Positions 8,965 through 19,077 of a DNA stretch of 64,000 nucleotides are shown here, in pieces. Source of the stretch: an uncultured Acidobacteriota bacterium (lineage in GTDB: Bacteria > Acidobacteriota > Blastocatellia > RBC074); NCBI GenBank assembly GCA_902825875.1, contig CADECP010000033.1, forward strand, positions 1 to 64,000. The letters are read 5' to 3'. The notes beneath the pieces are model-generated. The model searched no databases. It was not told the DNA's origin and saw only the letters and a list, made by a program, of their open reading frames with translations. How positions within the stretch are numbered: the first letter of the stretch is position 1; each line of letters begins with the position of its first letter. A program made the translations under genes and the position numbers.

Positions 8965-11718
8965 TTACTGTCCTCGAATCTTCAAGAGCAATTCCTGCGC
9001 TTTTTCAAAACTCGGCGCGTTTTCCAGCGACCGCAGCACGTACCGGCGGGCTTCCGGCTTTTTGCCTGCGGTGAAATACGCCCGTGCCAGATTGTATTGA
9101 GCTTCGGCCAGATTCGCGGGATTCGCCGCCAGAGCAATGTGAAATTCCCGAACGGCTTTTTCGGCTCCGCCGGTTGTGCCGCCGAGTTCCAACAACAAAT
9201 CGCCGGTCATTGTGTGCGCCAAAGGCTCAAATGGATTGACGTAAAAACTCATTTTCAGCAAGTCCAACGCACGAGCTTTGTCGCCCGCTTCCAGTTTCAA
9301 TTGAGCCAGTCGCTTCAACGAGTCGTAATCGTTTTCGTCCACTTTGATCAACGCTTCCAACGTTTCGGCTTCGGCGGATTTGTTGCCTTGTTTTTTGTAG
9401 ATCGCCGCCAACGCTTCGTAAGCGCCGCCGCTGCCTTGCAACGGGAACAGTTCTATCGAACGTTTCAGGTATTTGATTGCCGGTTCGTCTTTCAGATCGG
9501 CGGCCAATTCCAATCCGGCGCGCAGATTCAAAATGAAATCGTCCGGGCTGGCTTCGGCTTGTTTGATCGCTTCTTCTTTCGTCAACTTGGCAAGGTCTTT
9601 GTTGTCCCAGCCGGGTTTCATCGCCTTGATGTAGCCGCTGATTTTGCCCGTGACGTAAGCGTTGAATTCGCGGTCGAAATCGGCTTCGGAAAGTTTCAGC
9701 GCGCTGAGCAAAATCTCCGGCGTCTTTTTCTTTTCTTTGTACCCGCGCAGCATTTCCAGAATCGCGTTGAAGCCGTATTTCTCTTCGACGAAGTGGCAAA
9801 TCTGAGAAGCTTGAAAATACGCCAGGCCGATGTCGTCCGGTCGTTTCGGGCGCAAAAAGCCGTTGTCAATTTCTGCGATCTTGAACCAGCGTCCATCGGC
9901 GAAGGCTTTGATGTGGCCGATGCTCCAATCATCGCCCCAACCCGGTCGGGCTTTGTGTTCTTCGTAAACCGACAAGCCTTCGGAAAACCAACGAGGGATC
10001 AAATGATCCGTGATTTGCAGCGTGATGACGTGCGCGTATTCGTGCCAGAGCGTGCTGCCCCAGTTAAATGGTTCACCGGCTCGCGCAGTCGGCGAATCCT
10101 GGGCGATGACCTGGCCAAAACAAACTCCCAAAGCTCCTAAACCCGGCAAGCCCAGGGCGCGCACGGCGAAGTCTTCGTGGTTGGCAAAGATTTCCACAGA
10201 GATTGGCCCGCGCGGAGTGAATTTGTATTTGGCCGACAGCGTAGCCTGAACTTCGGTCAGCAGATCAGTGGCGTAACCGGCCAGCACGTCGTTTTCTTTT
10301 TCGCCGATCTTGACGATGAAGTCGCCTGTCTTGGTCGTCTTGTACTCATTCATCACGTCCAGCAAATCGAGCGTGTTCTTAGCCCAAATGTTAAACGGAT
10401 CGCCTTTGAACGCCAGTTCGACTTCGGCGCGACCTTCTTCAAAATCGCCCATTCGCAGCAAGCCCATTCCCAAAGCCAGATGTGAGGAATAGAGGTTCGG
10501 CGACAGCTTCAAACCTTCACGCAGGAAAGCGACGGATTCGCGGTAACGGCGAGTTTGGGTGGCGAAGTGAGCCAGCGTTTCGTAAAGCGAACCATATCTT
10601 GGATTGATGGCCAGCGTAGTTTTGATTTCGTTGTCGAATTCGGCGTTTTTGTTTTGCAGCCAGAACATCGCGGCGCGCAGACTGTGCGCTTCCAGCGAGT
10701 TCGGATTGATCTTCAGCGCCGAATCAATTTGCGCCAGCGCAGCCGGGTGACGCTCGGCTTCCAGATCAAGTGAGGCCGTGAAGATTTTGGCTTCGACGTA
10801 ATTCGGATTGATCTTGTTTGCTTCGGCCAGCGCGGCTTTCATTTCGTCGCCGCCGCCGATGCGTTTGTTGGCTGCGGCGGCCAGATACAATCGGGCGGAG
10901 TTTTTGTTGATCTTGGCAGCGTCTTCAAAAAACGAAGCGGCTTCTTCGTAGTTGTATTTGCTGGTGAACAATTCGCCGCCGCCAAGCTGGGCTTCGATAT
11001 AAGTTTCGTCGGCGGAAATCGCTTCCAGATAAATGTCTTTGGCGTCCTGATACTTTTCCAGGTACGTCAACGCGCGGGCGATTGAGGTCAATTCTTCAGC
11101 CGAATCAACGTCGTTGTCTTCGTAGTATTTGACCAACGCCTCAAAGATTTCTTTCGCGGCTTCTTCCTTGCCGGTCAGGTGGAGCAACTCCGCTCGTCGA
11201 AGATGGGCGATGACTTTTTGCGCTTTGGGCGAAGGGAGCGGCTCCGGCTTTTCTTCGGCGTCGGGTTTTCTTTCTTTTTCTTCTTTCTCGGCTTTTTCAA
11301 TCGCCTTTTGAGCCGTCTGGCTGACCTTTTCAAATTCGGCGATGGCGTCGGCATAACGTCCGGTGATGGCCATCACTTCGGCCAAAACCAATCGAGCGGC
11401 AGATGATTCACCACGCACAATAAATTTTTTGGCTTCGGCTTCGGCTTCGGCGTATTTGCCGGTTTCCAAATAGGCTTTCAGCAATCCGGCTTGCGCGCGT
11501 TCGTCTTTCGGAGCGGCTTGCAGCAGGGAATTGAACGAAGCGATCGCGGCGGAAAACTTGCCGCTTTTGAGTTCTTCTTCGGCGGCTTCGATTGCGGTTG
11601 CTTGCTGTGCCGACACGCACGCCAGCAGACAAAAGAACGACAACAAGCTGACGGCCAACAAGGTCGCCGGTTTGCGTAAGCTAAAAGATTGTTTTGAGTT
11701 TTGCTTCAACATTGTCAT
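8965..11718 (-). CDS. TPR-repeat protein with gluzincin (peptidase MA-like) domain
   Basis: A 917-residue exported protein. Residues 15-38 form a signal sequence ending near VSAQQ; the LLAC just before it could alternatively be a lipobox. TPR-like helical repeats cover about 40-470. A metallopeptidase segment with HEYAH at 559-563 and a downstream Glu in WFSEGL (Glu580) follows, matching the HEXXH plus distal Glu ligand pattern of gluzincins. More TPR repeats fill the C-terminus. The start overlaps the upstream gene stop by four bases, so translation is probably coupled. Role inferred: periplasmic or surface scaffold with possible protease activity. Confidence 0.85.
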   Translation of the reverse strand: MTMLKQNSKQSFSLRKPATLLAVSLLSFFCLLACVSAQQATAIEAAEEELKSGKFSAAIASFNSLLQAAPKDERAQAGLLKAYLETGKYAEAEAEAKKFIVRGESSAARLVLAEVMAITGRYADAIAEFEKVSQTAQKAIEKAEKEEKERKPDAEEKPEPLPSPKAQKVIAHLRRAELLHLTGKEEAAKEIFEALVKYYEDNDVDSAEELTSIARALTYLEKYQDAKDIYLEAISADETYIEAQLGGGELFTSKYNYEEAASFFEDAAKINKNSARLYLAAAANKRIGGGDEMKAALAEANKINPNYVEAKIFTASLDLEAERHPAALAQIDSALKINPNSLEAHSLRAAMFWLQNKNAEFDNEIKTTLAINPRYGSLYETLAHFATQTRRYRESVAFLREGLKLSPNLYSSHLALGMGLLRMGDFEEGRAEVELAFKGDPFNIWAKNTLDLLDVMNEYKTTKTGDFIVKIGEKENDVLAGYATDLLTEVQATLSAKYKFTPRGPISVEIFANHEDFAVRALGLPGLGALGVCFGQVIAQDSPTARAGEPFNWGSTLWHEYAHVITLQITDHLIPRWFSEGLSVYEEHKARPGWGDDWSIGHIKAFADGRWFKIAEIDNGFLRPKRPDDIGLAYFQASQICHFVEEKYGFNAILEMLRGYKEKKKTPEILLSALKLSEADFDREFNAYVTGKISGYIKAMKPGWDNKDLAKLTKEEAIKQAEASPDDFILNLRAGLELAADLKDEPAIKYLKRSIELFPLQGSGGAYEALAAIYKKQGNKSAEAETLEALIKVDENDYDSLKRLAQLKLEAGDKARALDLLKMSFYVNPFEPLAHTMTGDLLLELGGTTGGAEKAVREFHIALAANPANLAEAQYNLARAYFTAGKKPEARRYVLRSLENAPSFEKAQELLLKIRGQ

Positions 11719-12326
11719 CTTTCCTGCCTGCCGTTTTCATCACCTGAACGCATAACTTCAGCCTGAACGTAGTAAATTTCCAAACCTCGCAGCGCAGCGT
11801 GAGCAGCAGGTTTGCCCAGAACGTCTTCAAGTAGTTGCAGCACGCGATCACGATTTACCAGGCCGGGTTCTTTAAGCATCCACAACATATCCAAAATGTC
11901 TTTGCTGCGTCTGGCCAGAAATTTCAAAATCACCATCCACTCAGGAATGATGATGCGTCTGTTTTCGGCTAGCGTTACCGCGTCACGAAGCGCTGCTTCA
12001 TAAAGAACTCGAAAAACATCGCTCCGAACTATCAACTGAACGGGAATGTTTTTCTCGCCAACTTGAATCGAATGCCTGTTACCACCGAAAGCGAGTTGTT
12101 GTTCAGACGAAAGGTTTAACGGCTTCGACGCCAGCAAATCAACATTCTCAGTCGCTCGGTGATAACCGTAAAGGTGCATTGCAATTCCACCGGCTATCGC
12201 ACATTCAGCGTTTTCTGCTTTCGCTTGCCTGGAAATGATCTCTGCTGCCTCTACACCTTCAAGCGTTCCCACTTGTTGGCGAGCAAGCGCAGCTTTGAAC
12301 AGTTTTTCAAGCTCTTCTTCGCTCAT
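11715..12326 (-). CDS. Nucleotidyltransferase-like protein of unknown function
   Basis: A 203-residue protein. The stretch AIAGGIAMHLYGYHRATENV looks like the start of a minimal nucleotidyltransferase fold (Gly-Gly followed by a strand), but the expected D-x-D metal pair reads VDLL, so only one Asp is present. A helical C-terminus contains KDILDMLWML. Related folds occur in toxin-antitoxin nucleotidyltransferases, but no partner is evident. Its start shares one base with the upstream stop (TAATG) and its stop overlaps the next start, so it is fully embedded in the operon. Function uncertain. Confidence 0.6.
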   Translation of the reverse strand: MSEEELEKLFKAALARQQVGTLEGVEAAEIISRQAKAENAECAIAGGIAMHLYGYHRATENVDLLASKPLNLSSEQQLAFGGNRHSIQVGEKNIPVQLIVRSDVFRVLYEAALRDAVTLAENRRIIIPEWMVILKFLARRSKDILDMLWMLKEPGLVNRDRVLQLLEDVLGKPAAHAALRGLEIYYVQAEVMRSGDENGRQER

Positions 12327-13387
12327 TACTTCTTGCTCGCCTTGATCGTCTGGTTGAGCGTCGCCAGTTCAACCAGCAGCTTTTCCAATTCGTTGTCGAA
12401 ATCGTCTTCGCTCATTTGCGTTTTGCGACTTTTCAACCTGCCGATTTCGCCTTCCAACCGCAGCCGTTCGGAATAAAGTTTGGCCAGCGCCGGATCGCCG
12501 CCCGCCTGTTGTTGTGGCAGGGAATCGAAATACACAAGTTTGGCCAATGAACCGTCGCCGCTTTCCGGTTTTTCCGCAGTCTTTTCGAAGCCTTTGCCGT
12601 CGCCATTATCTTCCAGCAGTGAATGTTCAGTAACCAGCACACCTTTTTGCTTGAAGCTGGCTTCGGTCATTTTGCTGGCGTACTCAAAAGCTTCAAAAAC
12701 AGACACGCGCCCGTTTTTGTCGGCGTCGGCTTCCGTGTTGCCCAACGCGCCAATGAAGTATTCGGGAAAGCGCGTGGCGTTTTGTTCCATTCCGCTGCGC
12801 GTTGCAGTGATGATGATGCGACCTTCGCCTGTCAGAGGTTTGACGAATTCGCCGCTGGCACTGGCCATATTGGCGATGACCATGGTTTTGGCGGGCAGCG
12901 CGTTCAACATCGCTGCGTATTCGTTGACGCTCAAATCCGGCCCGACCAGATTGAACTTGGCCACCTTGTCCACGAAGCTGCCGTGCCCAATGAAAAACAC
13001 GAAAAGTTGGTTGTCGGGTTTCAGCGAGTTTTTCAGTTCGACAAACAATTGGCGAACGCCTTCGGCGGTGGCTCGGCGCTCTTCGCCTTCGGGCTTTTCG
13101 GTCAGCACGATGACTTTTTCATCGGCAAAGCCTAGCTTGCCGGTCAAAGCTTCACGCAGTTTAGTCGTCCATTCGGCAAATTTCTTTGTGTAGCTTTCTT
13201 CGCCGCTGATGCCCGTGATGACCACGGCGAATTTGTTCTGATCCGGCGGCAGTTTCTGCGCCGGTTGCGCCGCAGGCGAAGCGGGTTCGACTTGGGGCGG
13301 TTTCTTTTGGGCGACCGGAACTTCTTGTGCGCAGGCGATGATCGCCAGCAATGTGATCAAGCAAATTGTTTTGATTAAATAGCGCAT
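12326..13387 (-). CDS. C13/caspase-like lipoprotein lacking the catalytic Cys
   Basis: A 353-residue protein with a lipoprotein signal (lipobox IIAC near residues 16-19) and a Pro-rich linker. A legumain/caspase-like fold follows. The His-Gly motif is present in FVFFIGHGS. Where clan CD peptidases carry the nucleophile Cys (as in ACxSG), this protein reads NMASASGEF, so the Cys is absent. An EF-hand-like loop DADKNGRVSVFEAF follows. The C-terminus is a charged coiled coil. It is probably an envelope protein with a non-canonical or inactive peptidase fold. Confidence 0.72.
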   Translation of the reverse strand: MRYLIKTICLITLLAIIACAQEVPVAQKKPPQVEPASPAAQPAQKLPPDQNKFAVVITGISGEESYTKKFAEWTTKLREALTGKLGFADEKVIVLTEKPEGEERRATAEGVRQLFVELKNSLKPDNQLFVFFIGHGSFVDKVAKFNLVGPDLSVNEYAAMLNALPAKTMVIANMASASGEFVKPLTGEGRIIITATRSGMEQNATRFPEYFIGALGNTEADADKNGRVSVFEAFEYASKMTEASFKQKGVLVTEHSLLEDNGDGKGFEKTAEKPESGDGSLAKLVYFDSLPQQQAGGDPALAKLYSERLRLEGEIGRLKSRKTQMSEDDFDNELEKLLVELATLNQTIKASKK

Positions 13388-13399
13388 CAGAGGTTCTCG

Positions 13400-15718
13400 T
13401 TAAGCCAGTCCTTTTCGTTTTCGCAGAAACCATTCGGCGCTGGCCAGGGCGACCAGCAGCAGGAAATTGATCGGCATGTCCCAAAGGTCTTTGCTGATTC
13501 GTTCGGAGTTTTTGCCTTCGAGCATGGTGATTTCGTCCAGCAGGTCGTTGGCTTTGGCCAGCGAGAAATACTTGCCGCCGGTTTCGCTGGCAACACGTTT
13601 GAGCAGTTCGACGTTTTGCGCCGCGTCGAAAAATTCGCGCGAACGCTCCGTCACCAAAAAGCTGGATTGCGCCGTGCCCAGAGTTTCGTTGCCGCGTTTG
13701 GCCGTCATTTCCACTTTGTAGGTTCCGGTTTCGCCAGCAGCGAATTCACTGCGGTAATCGCTGGCGACTTCTGCCGCCTGAGCGCCGGAACCTGAATTGA
13801 AGTTGATCTTCAGCGGCAATTCGACGGTCATGCCCGAAGGTTTGGTGACGATGGCAGTGACCTGAGCATCGCGGATCGGCTCGAATTTCTTGTCGTTGAC
13901 TTCGCCGCGCAAGCTGATGGCGTCGCCGGGAACATACACATCGCGTTCGGCGGCGATTTCAAATTGTCCTGGCGTGGTGCTGACCAGATACCGCAACAAT
14001 TGCCGCCAGAAAGTTTCGTGGTAATTGAATTGCGACGACACTTCCATGCGCCATCGCCACGAATCATTGGTGGTGAAAGCCAGCGTGCGACCGCGCCCGT
14101 AACGCTGTTCGGCCAGCAACGGCAGCGCACGGTTTCTGTCGGTGATGTGGCGAGCTTCCAGAATGATTGAAGCGCCCGGCTTGGCCGAAGTTAGCGCTTC
14201 AGGAACGGAAATCGGCGGCAATTCGTCCCAGACTTTGGCGCTTTGCGCGCGGTCTTCGTTCAGGCGCGTGACGGCGTGCGTGCGTCCGCGCGAAGTCAGC
14301 GCGGCTTTGAAATTCTGCACGATCTGCATTTCCGGTTCTTCGATCGTGTCGTTCAGATAAAGCGGCAGCAAATCGGCAATTGGCGTTTGCGCATATTTTC
14401 CAGCGTCGAACGAACGAGCGCCGCCGATGGCCATCACTCCGCCGCCGCGCCGTGAAGCGAATTGTTCGATCTGCCGTAATTGGTCGTAACTGAAAAAATT
14501 GGCTTCGACGCTGCCAATGACGATGCCTTGATAGGTGAACAACTCTTCAATCGTTGCCGGAAAACCTGTGGTCAATTCGCCGCCTGAATCCACGCCTTGC
14601 CGGTAAAATTTGCCGTCGGCGGAACGCAGCGCAGACACCAGCGTCAGATTTTTTTCGGTTTTGGCTGTGGCGGCTTTTCGCATAAAGCCGTATTCCCAAC
14701 GCGGTTCGCCTTCGACGTACAACACTTTGGGCTTGTCGTCAGTGACGGCGATCAGCGCATCCAGCGCGTTGTTTTCCAGAGTGGTTTCGCCATCCAGCGG
14801 TTTTACTTCAAAGGTGTAAACGTGATTGCCCGCCGAAGTCGGCGTGAATTCGATGGTTATGCTTTGGGCTTCGCCGCTTTTCACGTCAAAGGCTTGAGTC
14901 TTCAGCGCCTTGCCGTCTTCGCTGACTGCCAGAGAAATTTTCTGGTTGTCGTAACCGCTCAATCTAACCAGCGTTTCGGCGATGATGGCCGAACCGCTCA
15001 GCACGCGACGTGGCACTGTCAGGCGAACAGTTTCGGCGTCTTTGAAGCGCGACGAATTGCCTACGCCGACGGTGAAGACTGGGATATTGCGCGAACGAAG
15101 CTCCCGAAGTTCCGCCGCCAAATCTTTTGGAGTGTTCGCTCCGCCGTCGCTGACCAGGACGATGGCGGACAGCGGCGAACCGGTTGATTCAGTCACTGCT
15201 CCGCGCAATGCTGAAACGACATCGGTGGCTGCACCATCGGCTTTCAATTCGGTCGCGTCTTTGATCTTTTCGGCGGAGTTGGAAAATCCGTACAGGCTGG
15301 TGCGGAATTTGTCGGTCAGGCTTTTGGTGAAGTTGCCGTTGGCGGCCAGCAAGTCTTTGGTCGCGTCCAGACGGCTGCGATTGTTTTCATCGCTCAGCGT
15401 CATGCTTTTGGAATTGTCGGCCAAAATGGCTACGCCTGTGCTTTTCGGAATGACCGACGGCACAACGACGACCGGGCGCATCAGCATGATGAACAGCAGC
15501 GCCAACAATCCGGCGCGCAACGCGATCAGTCCCCATCTGGATTGCGAATTGAGTTTGTATCCCGGTCGGATGTAGAGGAAATAAATAAGCGCGCCAAGCA
15601 GCAACGCCAGCAAAACGACAATCAACCACGAAGGCCGGTTGGCAAAACCGAAGTCGCCTTTGGCAAACGTAGACCATTTATGTTTGAAGAAAAACTGCAC
15701 GAGACTATCCATTTGCAC
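13400..15718 (-). CDS. VWA / glutamine-amidotransferase-like membrane protein
   Basis: A 772-residue protein, first gene of the long minus-strand operon. Transmembrane helices lie near 30-50 and 65-82. A VWA-like domain follows, with the MIDAS-type sequence DNSKS near 100 and LVSDGG further on. A GATase1-like region (IGGARSFDAGKYAQT) and a C-terminal beta domain come next, and a last hydrophobic helix near the C-terminus (NFLLLVALASAEWFL). Such proteins are found with BatA, DUF58 and MoxR genes. The start could be Met1 or Met3. The exact role is unknown. Confidence 0.85.
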   Translation of the reverse strand: MQMDSLVQFFFKHKWSTFAKGDFGFANRPSWLIVVLLALLLGALIYFLYIRPGYKLNSQSRWGLIALRAGLLALLFIMLMRPVVVVPSVIPKSTGVAILADNSKSMTLSDENNRSRLDATKDLLAANGNFTKSLTDKFRTSLYGFSNSAEKIKDATELKADGAATDVVSALRGAVTESTGSPLSAIVLVSDGGANTPKDLAAELRELRSRNIPVFTVGVGNSSRFKDAETVRLTVPRRVLSGSAIIAETLVRLSGYDNQKISLAVSEDGKALKTQAFDVKSGEAQSITIEFTPTSAGNHVYTFEVKPLDGETTLENNALDALIAVTDDKPKVLYVEGEPRWEYGFMRKAATAKTEKNLTLVSALRSADGKFYRQGVDSGGELTTGFPATIEELFTYQGIVIGSVEANFFSYDQLRQIEQFASRRGGGVMAIGGARSFDAGKYAQTPIADLLPLYLNDTIEEPEMQIVQNFKAALTSRGRTHAVTRLNEDRAQSAKVWDELPPISVPEALTSAKPGASIILEARHITDRNRALPLLAEQRYGRGRTLAFTTNDSWRWRMEVSSQFNYHETFWRQLLRYLVSTTPGQFEIAAERDVYVPGDAISLRGEVNDKKFEPIRDAQVTAIVTKPSGMTVELPLKINFNSGSGAQAAEVASDYRSEFAAGETGTYKVEMTAKRGNETLGTAQSSFLVTERSREFFDAAQNVELLKRVASETGGKYFSLAKANDLLDEITMLEGKNSERISKDLWDMPINFLLLVALASAEWFLRKRKGLA

Positions 15719-15793
15719 TGTCTCCGCATGATTAGTTTGCTCCGGGTGAGCCGCCGTCAGATTCGCTCTGCGGGTGTGTTGTTGAGGACTCGG

Positions 15794-15799
15794 ATTATA
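15794..15799 (-). promoter_or_regulatory. Possible -10 element of the envelope operon
   Basis: On the minus strand this reads a perfect TATAAT, about 75 bases before the start of the VWA/GATase-like gene. No good -35 hexamer is visible at 17 bases, so this is only a candidate promoter. The gap 15719-15908 is the divergent control region shared with the plus-strand membrane-protein gene. Confidence 0.35.
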
Positions 15800-15908
15800 A
15801 ACAACCGGTCACGTTTGCGTAAAACTATTTGCACCCAAAGGTATGAAAATGATCGAATTAGCCGCCGTATCCAATAACGTTCAATAAGTTTTGAAGGAGA
15901 ACCACCGT

Positions 15909-16526
15909 ATGAACGCTGCCGAATCCGCCTCGTTGCAGTCTTCTAGTTCGCCGGGCAATTCGCCCGCAGGGAATTGGCTAAAATCGAATTTTCGCTGGAT
16001 GGCATTGTTGCCTCTGGGGTTTTTCATCGCGCGAGCCATTCAATACATTTCCGTCGCTAAAACGCCTGAACAGATTTTGTGGAGTTGTCATATCTCGAAC
16101 CTGATGATGGCTGTGGGAATCTTTTTTCGCATTCCCTGGCTGATTCGGATTTCGGCGTTCTGGCAGATTCTGGGATTGCCGCCGTGGGTGATTGATATGT
16201 TCAACAGCGGCATCACGCCGATTTCAGTCATCACACATCTGGGAGGTTGCACAGTGGCGATGGTCGCGCTGTGGGTGGTGCGCTCCGAGCGCGGAAGCTG
16301 GTTGCCGTCGCTGGTTTACTTCATCATCTTGCAACAAATCACCAAACTGTTGACCGTGCCGGGCCCGTACACCAACGTCAACGTCGCTCATTTTGCTTAT
16401 GGCGGAATGAAAGATTGGTTCGCCAGTTATTGGACGTACTGGCTGGCGAATACCGCTGTGACGGCAGTCGTGCTGTGGTTGATGGATTGGGGCTTGGCGA
16501 AGATTTTTCCCAAACGGAAAAGCTGA
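15909..16526 (+). CDS. Polytopic membrane protein of unknown function
   Basis: A 205-residue protein with an AAGGAG ribosome-binding site nine bases before the ATG at 15909; an upstream TTG at 15891 overlaps that site and was not used. After a short polar N-terminus it has about five hydrophobic segments, including WMALLPLGFFIARAI, a region with two His (CHISNLMMAVG and ITHLGGCTVAMVALWV), and a C-terminal pair ending in KRKS. The conserved-looking His and Cys residues within membrane segments are suggestive, but I do not recognise the family. Monocistronic, followed by a strong hairpin. Confidence 0.75.
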   Translation: MNAAESASLQSSSSPGNSPAGNWLKSNFRWMALLPLGFFIARAIQYISVAKTPEQILWSCHISNLMMAVGIFFRIPWLIRISAFWQILGLPPWVIDMFNSGITPISVITHLGGCTVAMVALWVVRSERGSWLPSLVYFIILQQITKLLTVPGPYTNVNVAHFAYGGMKDWFASYWTYWLANTAVTAVVLWLMDWGLAKIFPKRKS

Positions 16527-16531
16527 GAGGC

Positions 16532-16577
16532 GAGTTGAAAGCCGTCGAAGTTATTGGGCTTCGACGGCTTTCAACTC
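16532..16577. terminator. Perfect 19-bp hairpin between convergent genes
   Basis: The arms 16532-16550 (GAGTTGAAAGCCGTCGAAG) and 16559-16577 are exact reverse complements with an 8-base loop. No strong T-run follows on either side. It sits between the stop of the plus-strand membrane protein and the stop of the minus-strand MATE gene, where a bidirectional terminator or RNA-stabilising hairpin would be expected. Confidence 0.7.
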
Positions 16578-16606
16578 GGTGTTTCAGAGTTACATAAGTC
16601 AGCCAT

Positions 16607-18046
16607 TTATAGTTTGCTTTCTTTCCATTTGCCGCGTTTGAAGATGACCATTGCCATAATTGCCAGCACGGATTCGGCAATTGTCACTGCCAGAAAAACG
16701 CCTCTCGCTTCCAAGCCGGTTTTCATTGCCATCCAATACGCCAGCGGCATTTGCAGCGCCCAAAAGCAGATCAGGTTAATGACCGTTGGCGTATATGTGT
16801 CGCCCGCGCCATTGAACGATGCCGACAAAACCATTCCGTAGCCGTAAAAAATGTAGCCGTAACCAATATATCTGAGCGCATCAACTCCAAATGGAATGAC
16901 GGTTTCGTCCTGAGTGAAGATACGAATCAGCAACTCCGGGAACACCGTGTACAGAATTGTCACTCCGGCCATGAAAACCGCGTTGCTGTGACAAGTCAGC
17001 CAGACAGATTTTTCTGCGCGCTCAGGCTTTTTCGCGCCCAGGTTTTGCCCGACCAGCGTTGCCGCCGCGTTACTCATGCCCCAAGCCGGCAAAATCGTCA
17101 CGACGATGATGCGAATGGCAAAAGTGTATCCCGCCTGAGCCGCGCTGCCGAATTTGCCGACCAAACTCATCAACACCATCCACGCCGAGGTCGCAATCAA
17201 CATCTGGAAAATGCCGCCGAGCGAAATCCTGAGCAGCGTTCCCATCAATTCAAAATCTGGTTTGAACAGGCGACTGAATTGTAACGGTACTCGGCTGTGT
17301 CCGCCGCTCAACCGCGAAAGCTGATACATCACTGCGACGCCTCGCCCGATGGTCGTCGCAATCGCCGATCCCATCACGCCGAGTTCAGGAAAAGGCCCAA
17401 GTCCGAAAATCAGGCAAGGATCAAGAATAAGGTTGATGATGTTGCCGATCCACAGCGAACGCATGGCAATGGCCGCGTCACCCGCGCCGCGAAAGATGGC
17501 GTTGATCAGAAACAGCAGCATGATGACTACGTTCGCGCCGAAAATCACCATGATGTATCCAGCGCCAGCCGACGTGACTCCGGCTTCGGCGTTCATCAAG
17601 GCAAACAACTGGCGATGGAACAGCACTCCGATCAAGGCCAACGGAATCGAAACCAGAATGCCGAGCAGGATGGATTGTTCTGCCGCACGTGCTGCGCCCT
17701 CCGAATCCTGTTCGCCGATGCGCCGCGCAACCATTGCCGTCGTGCCCATGCTCAATCCCAACGCCACGGTGAAGACAATCGTCAACAGAGATTCGGTAAT
17801 GCCGACAGCCGCAGCTTGATCTTTGCCGAGCTTGCCGACCCAGAAGATGTTGACGAGGCCGAACAGCGATTCCATCGCCATTTCCAACACCATCGGAACC
17901 GACAGCAAAAAGATCGCTCGACCGATGCTGCCTTCGGTGAAGTTTTGTTCCGAGCCAGCGACCGCTTCGCGCAGCGTCGCCCAGAATCCGTGATTTTCAT
18001 TGTTGGCTGCCGCTTCAGACTGAGTCAGTTCAATTTGTTCCTTCAT
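16607..18046 (-). CDS. MATE family efflux transporter
   Basis: A 479-residue membrane protein with about twelve hydrophobic segments in two halves and typical MATE signatures: [22 protein letters not shown] in the first half and [15 protein letters not shown] in the second. MATE proteins export cationic drugs or metabolites in exchange for Na+ or H+; the substrate here cannot be told. No clear Shine-Dalgarno is seen, because a tandem 15-base repeat lies directly in front of the start. It is a single gene convergent with the gene at 15909. Confidence 0.93.
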   Translation of the reverse strand: MKEQIELTQSEAAANNENHGFWATLREAVAGSEQNFTEGSIGRAIFLLSVPMVLEMAMESLFGLVNIFWVGKLGKDQAAAVGITESLLTIVFTVALGLSMGTTAMVARRIGEQDSEGAARAAEQSILLGILVSIPLALIGVLFHRQLFALMNAEAGVTSAGAGYIMVIFGANVVIMLLFLINAIFRGAGDAAIAMRSLWIGNIINLILDPCLIFGLGPFPELGVMGSAIATTIGRGVAVMYQLSRLSGGHSRVPLQFSRLFKPDFELMGTLLRISLGGIFQMLIATSAWMVLMSLVGKFGSAAQAGYTFAIRIIVVTILPAWGMSNAAATLVGQNLGAKKPERAEKSVWLTCHSNAVFMAGVTILYTVFPELLIRIFTQDETVIPFGVDALRYIGYGYIFYGYGMVLSASFNGAGDTYTPTVINLICFWALQMPLAYWMAMKTGLEARGVFLAVTIAESVLAIMAMVIFKRGKWKESKL

Positions 18047-18048
18047 AA

Positions 18049-18078
18049 ATCTATGTGTCCGCTATCTATGTGTTCGCT
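18049..18078. repeat. Two-copy 15-bp tandem repeat upstream of the MATE gene
   Basis: ATCTATGTGTCCGCT at 18049-18063 is followed directly by ATCTATGTGTTCGCT at 18064-18078, one mismatch. It occupies the position of the MATE ribosome-binding region and could be a small duplication with an effect on translation. Confidence 0.8.
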
Positions 18079-18144
18079 TCTGTGAGCCGTTTGGGCGATG
18101 CCATATCGAGTCTTTTCGTTATTTGTGCGGAAAAACGCACTAAC

Positions 18145-19047
18145 TCACACTTTCTCGAAATTGGCATAACGAATCGCGCGATGTTCGGCGACCGAAGTGT
18201 TTGCGGCTTCAAAGGCCTCTTTCACTTGGTTGAAATCGCGCACGTCCAAAGCTTCTTTTAGGTTTTGCAGTTCTCCAATCAGAACGCCCAGCGCGACGGA
18301 AAGGTTCGGTTGGTTTGTCAGGCAGATGTCTCGCCAGACGCTCCAACTGCTGCCGCCCAATCGAGTCATGTCTCGCCAACCGGTCGCTGCCAATCGCTGC
18401 GCCAGTTCACGCCGAGCGATTTCGCCATCATGTTCAGCGCCAAGCAACGAAGATAACGCTGTTGCTGTCAGTTGCGGCAAGTGACTGATTAACGCCACCG
18501 CCGCGTCGTGAGCTTCAGGTTCGGTCAACAACACGCGAGCGCCGATGGATTCGACGAGTGCTTTCAACCGGTTGAACTGCGTTTCATCAACCGAATCCGT
18601 CGCTTTAATCATCAAGGCGTAAGTCGCTCGGTCAAACAAATCGGCGCGAGCGTATTCAACCCCAGTGCTTTCGCTGCCAGCCATCGGATGACCGCCGATG
18701 AAGTGAACGTCTGCGGGCAAGGCTTCGCGGGCGACGCGGCAGATTTCAGTTTTGGTGCTTCCGGCGTCGGTGATGATCGCGCCGGGCTTGGCCAGCGCGG
18801 CTTTGGTTTTCAGGAAGTCAATGATGCCGCCGATTGGCGCGGCCAGATAAATCAAATCGGCCTGGCAAACTTCGTTGCGGTCAAAACTTGTTTCAATGGC
18901 GTCGGCGACTCCGCGTTCAACAGCCAGCTTGGGCGAACGCAAACCTCCGCAAGCGGTGATGCGTCCGGTGAATCCGCTTCGGCGCAACGCCAGCGCGAAA
19001 GAACCACCTAGCAATCCGCAACCGACAATACAGACGTGCTTGAACAT
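18145..19047 (-). CDS. tyrA: Prephenate dehydrogenase
   Basis: A 300-residue protein starting MFKHVCIVGCGLLGGSFALA, the Rossmann GxGxxG fingerprint of TyrA. Family motifs follow: APIGGIIDFL, ITDAGSTKTEI, FIGGHPMAGSE and ISHLPQL. It oxidatively decarboxylates prephenate to 4-hydroxyphenylpyruvate on the way to tyrosine, in the cytoplasm. I placed the start at 19047 because the longer reading frame to 19266 only translates the inverted repeat at 19078-19147. No ACT domain is present. It ends the aromatic gene group trpA, chorismate mutase, DAHPS homologue, tyrA. Confidence 0.93.
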   Translation of the reverse strand: MFKHVCIVGCGLLGGSFALALRRSGFTGRITACGGLRSPKLAVERGVADAIETSFDRNEVCQADLIYLAAPIGGIIDFLKTKAALAKPGAIITDAGSTKTEICRVAREALPADVHFIGGHPMAGSESTGVEYARADLFDRATYALMIKATDSVDETQFNRLKALVESIGARVLLTEPEAHDAAVALISHLPQLTATALSSLLGAEHDGEIARRELAQRLAATGWRDMTRLGGSSWSVWRDICLTNQPNLSVALGVLIGELQNLKEALDVRDFNQVKEAFEAANTSVAEHRAIRYANFEKV

Positions 19048-19077
19048 TGTTGATTGAGAGTTAGATGCGATAAAGAG

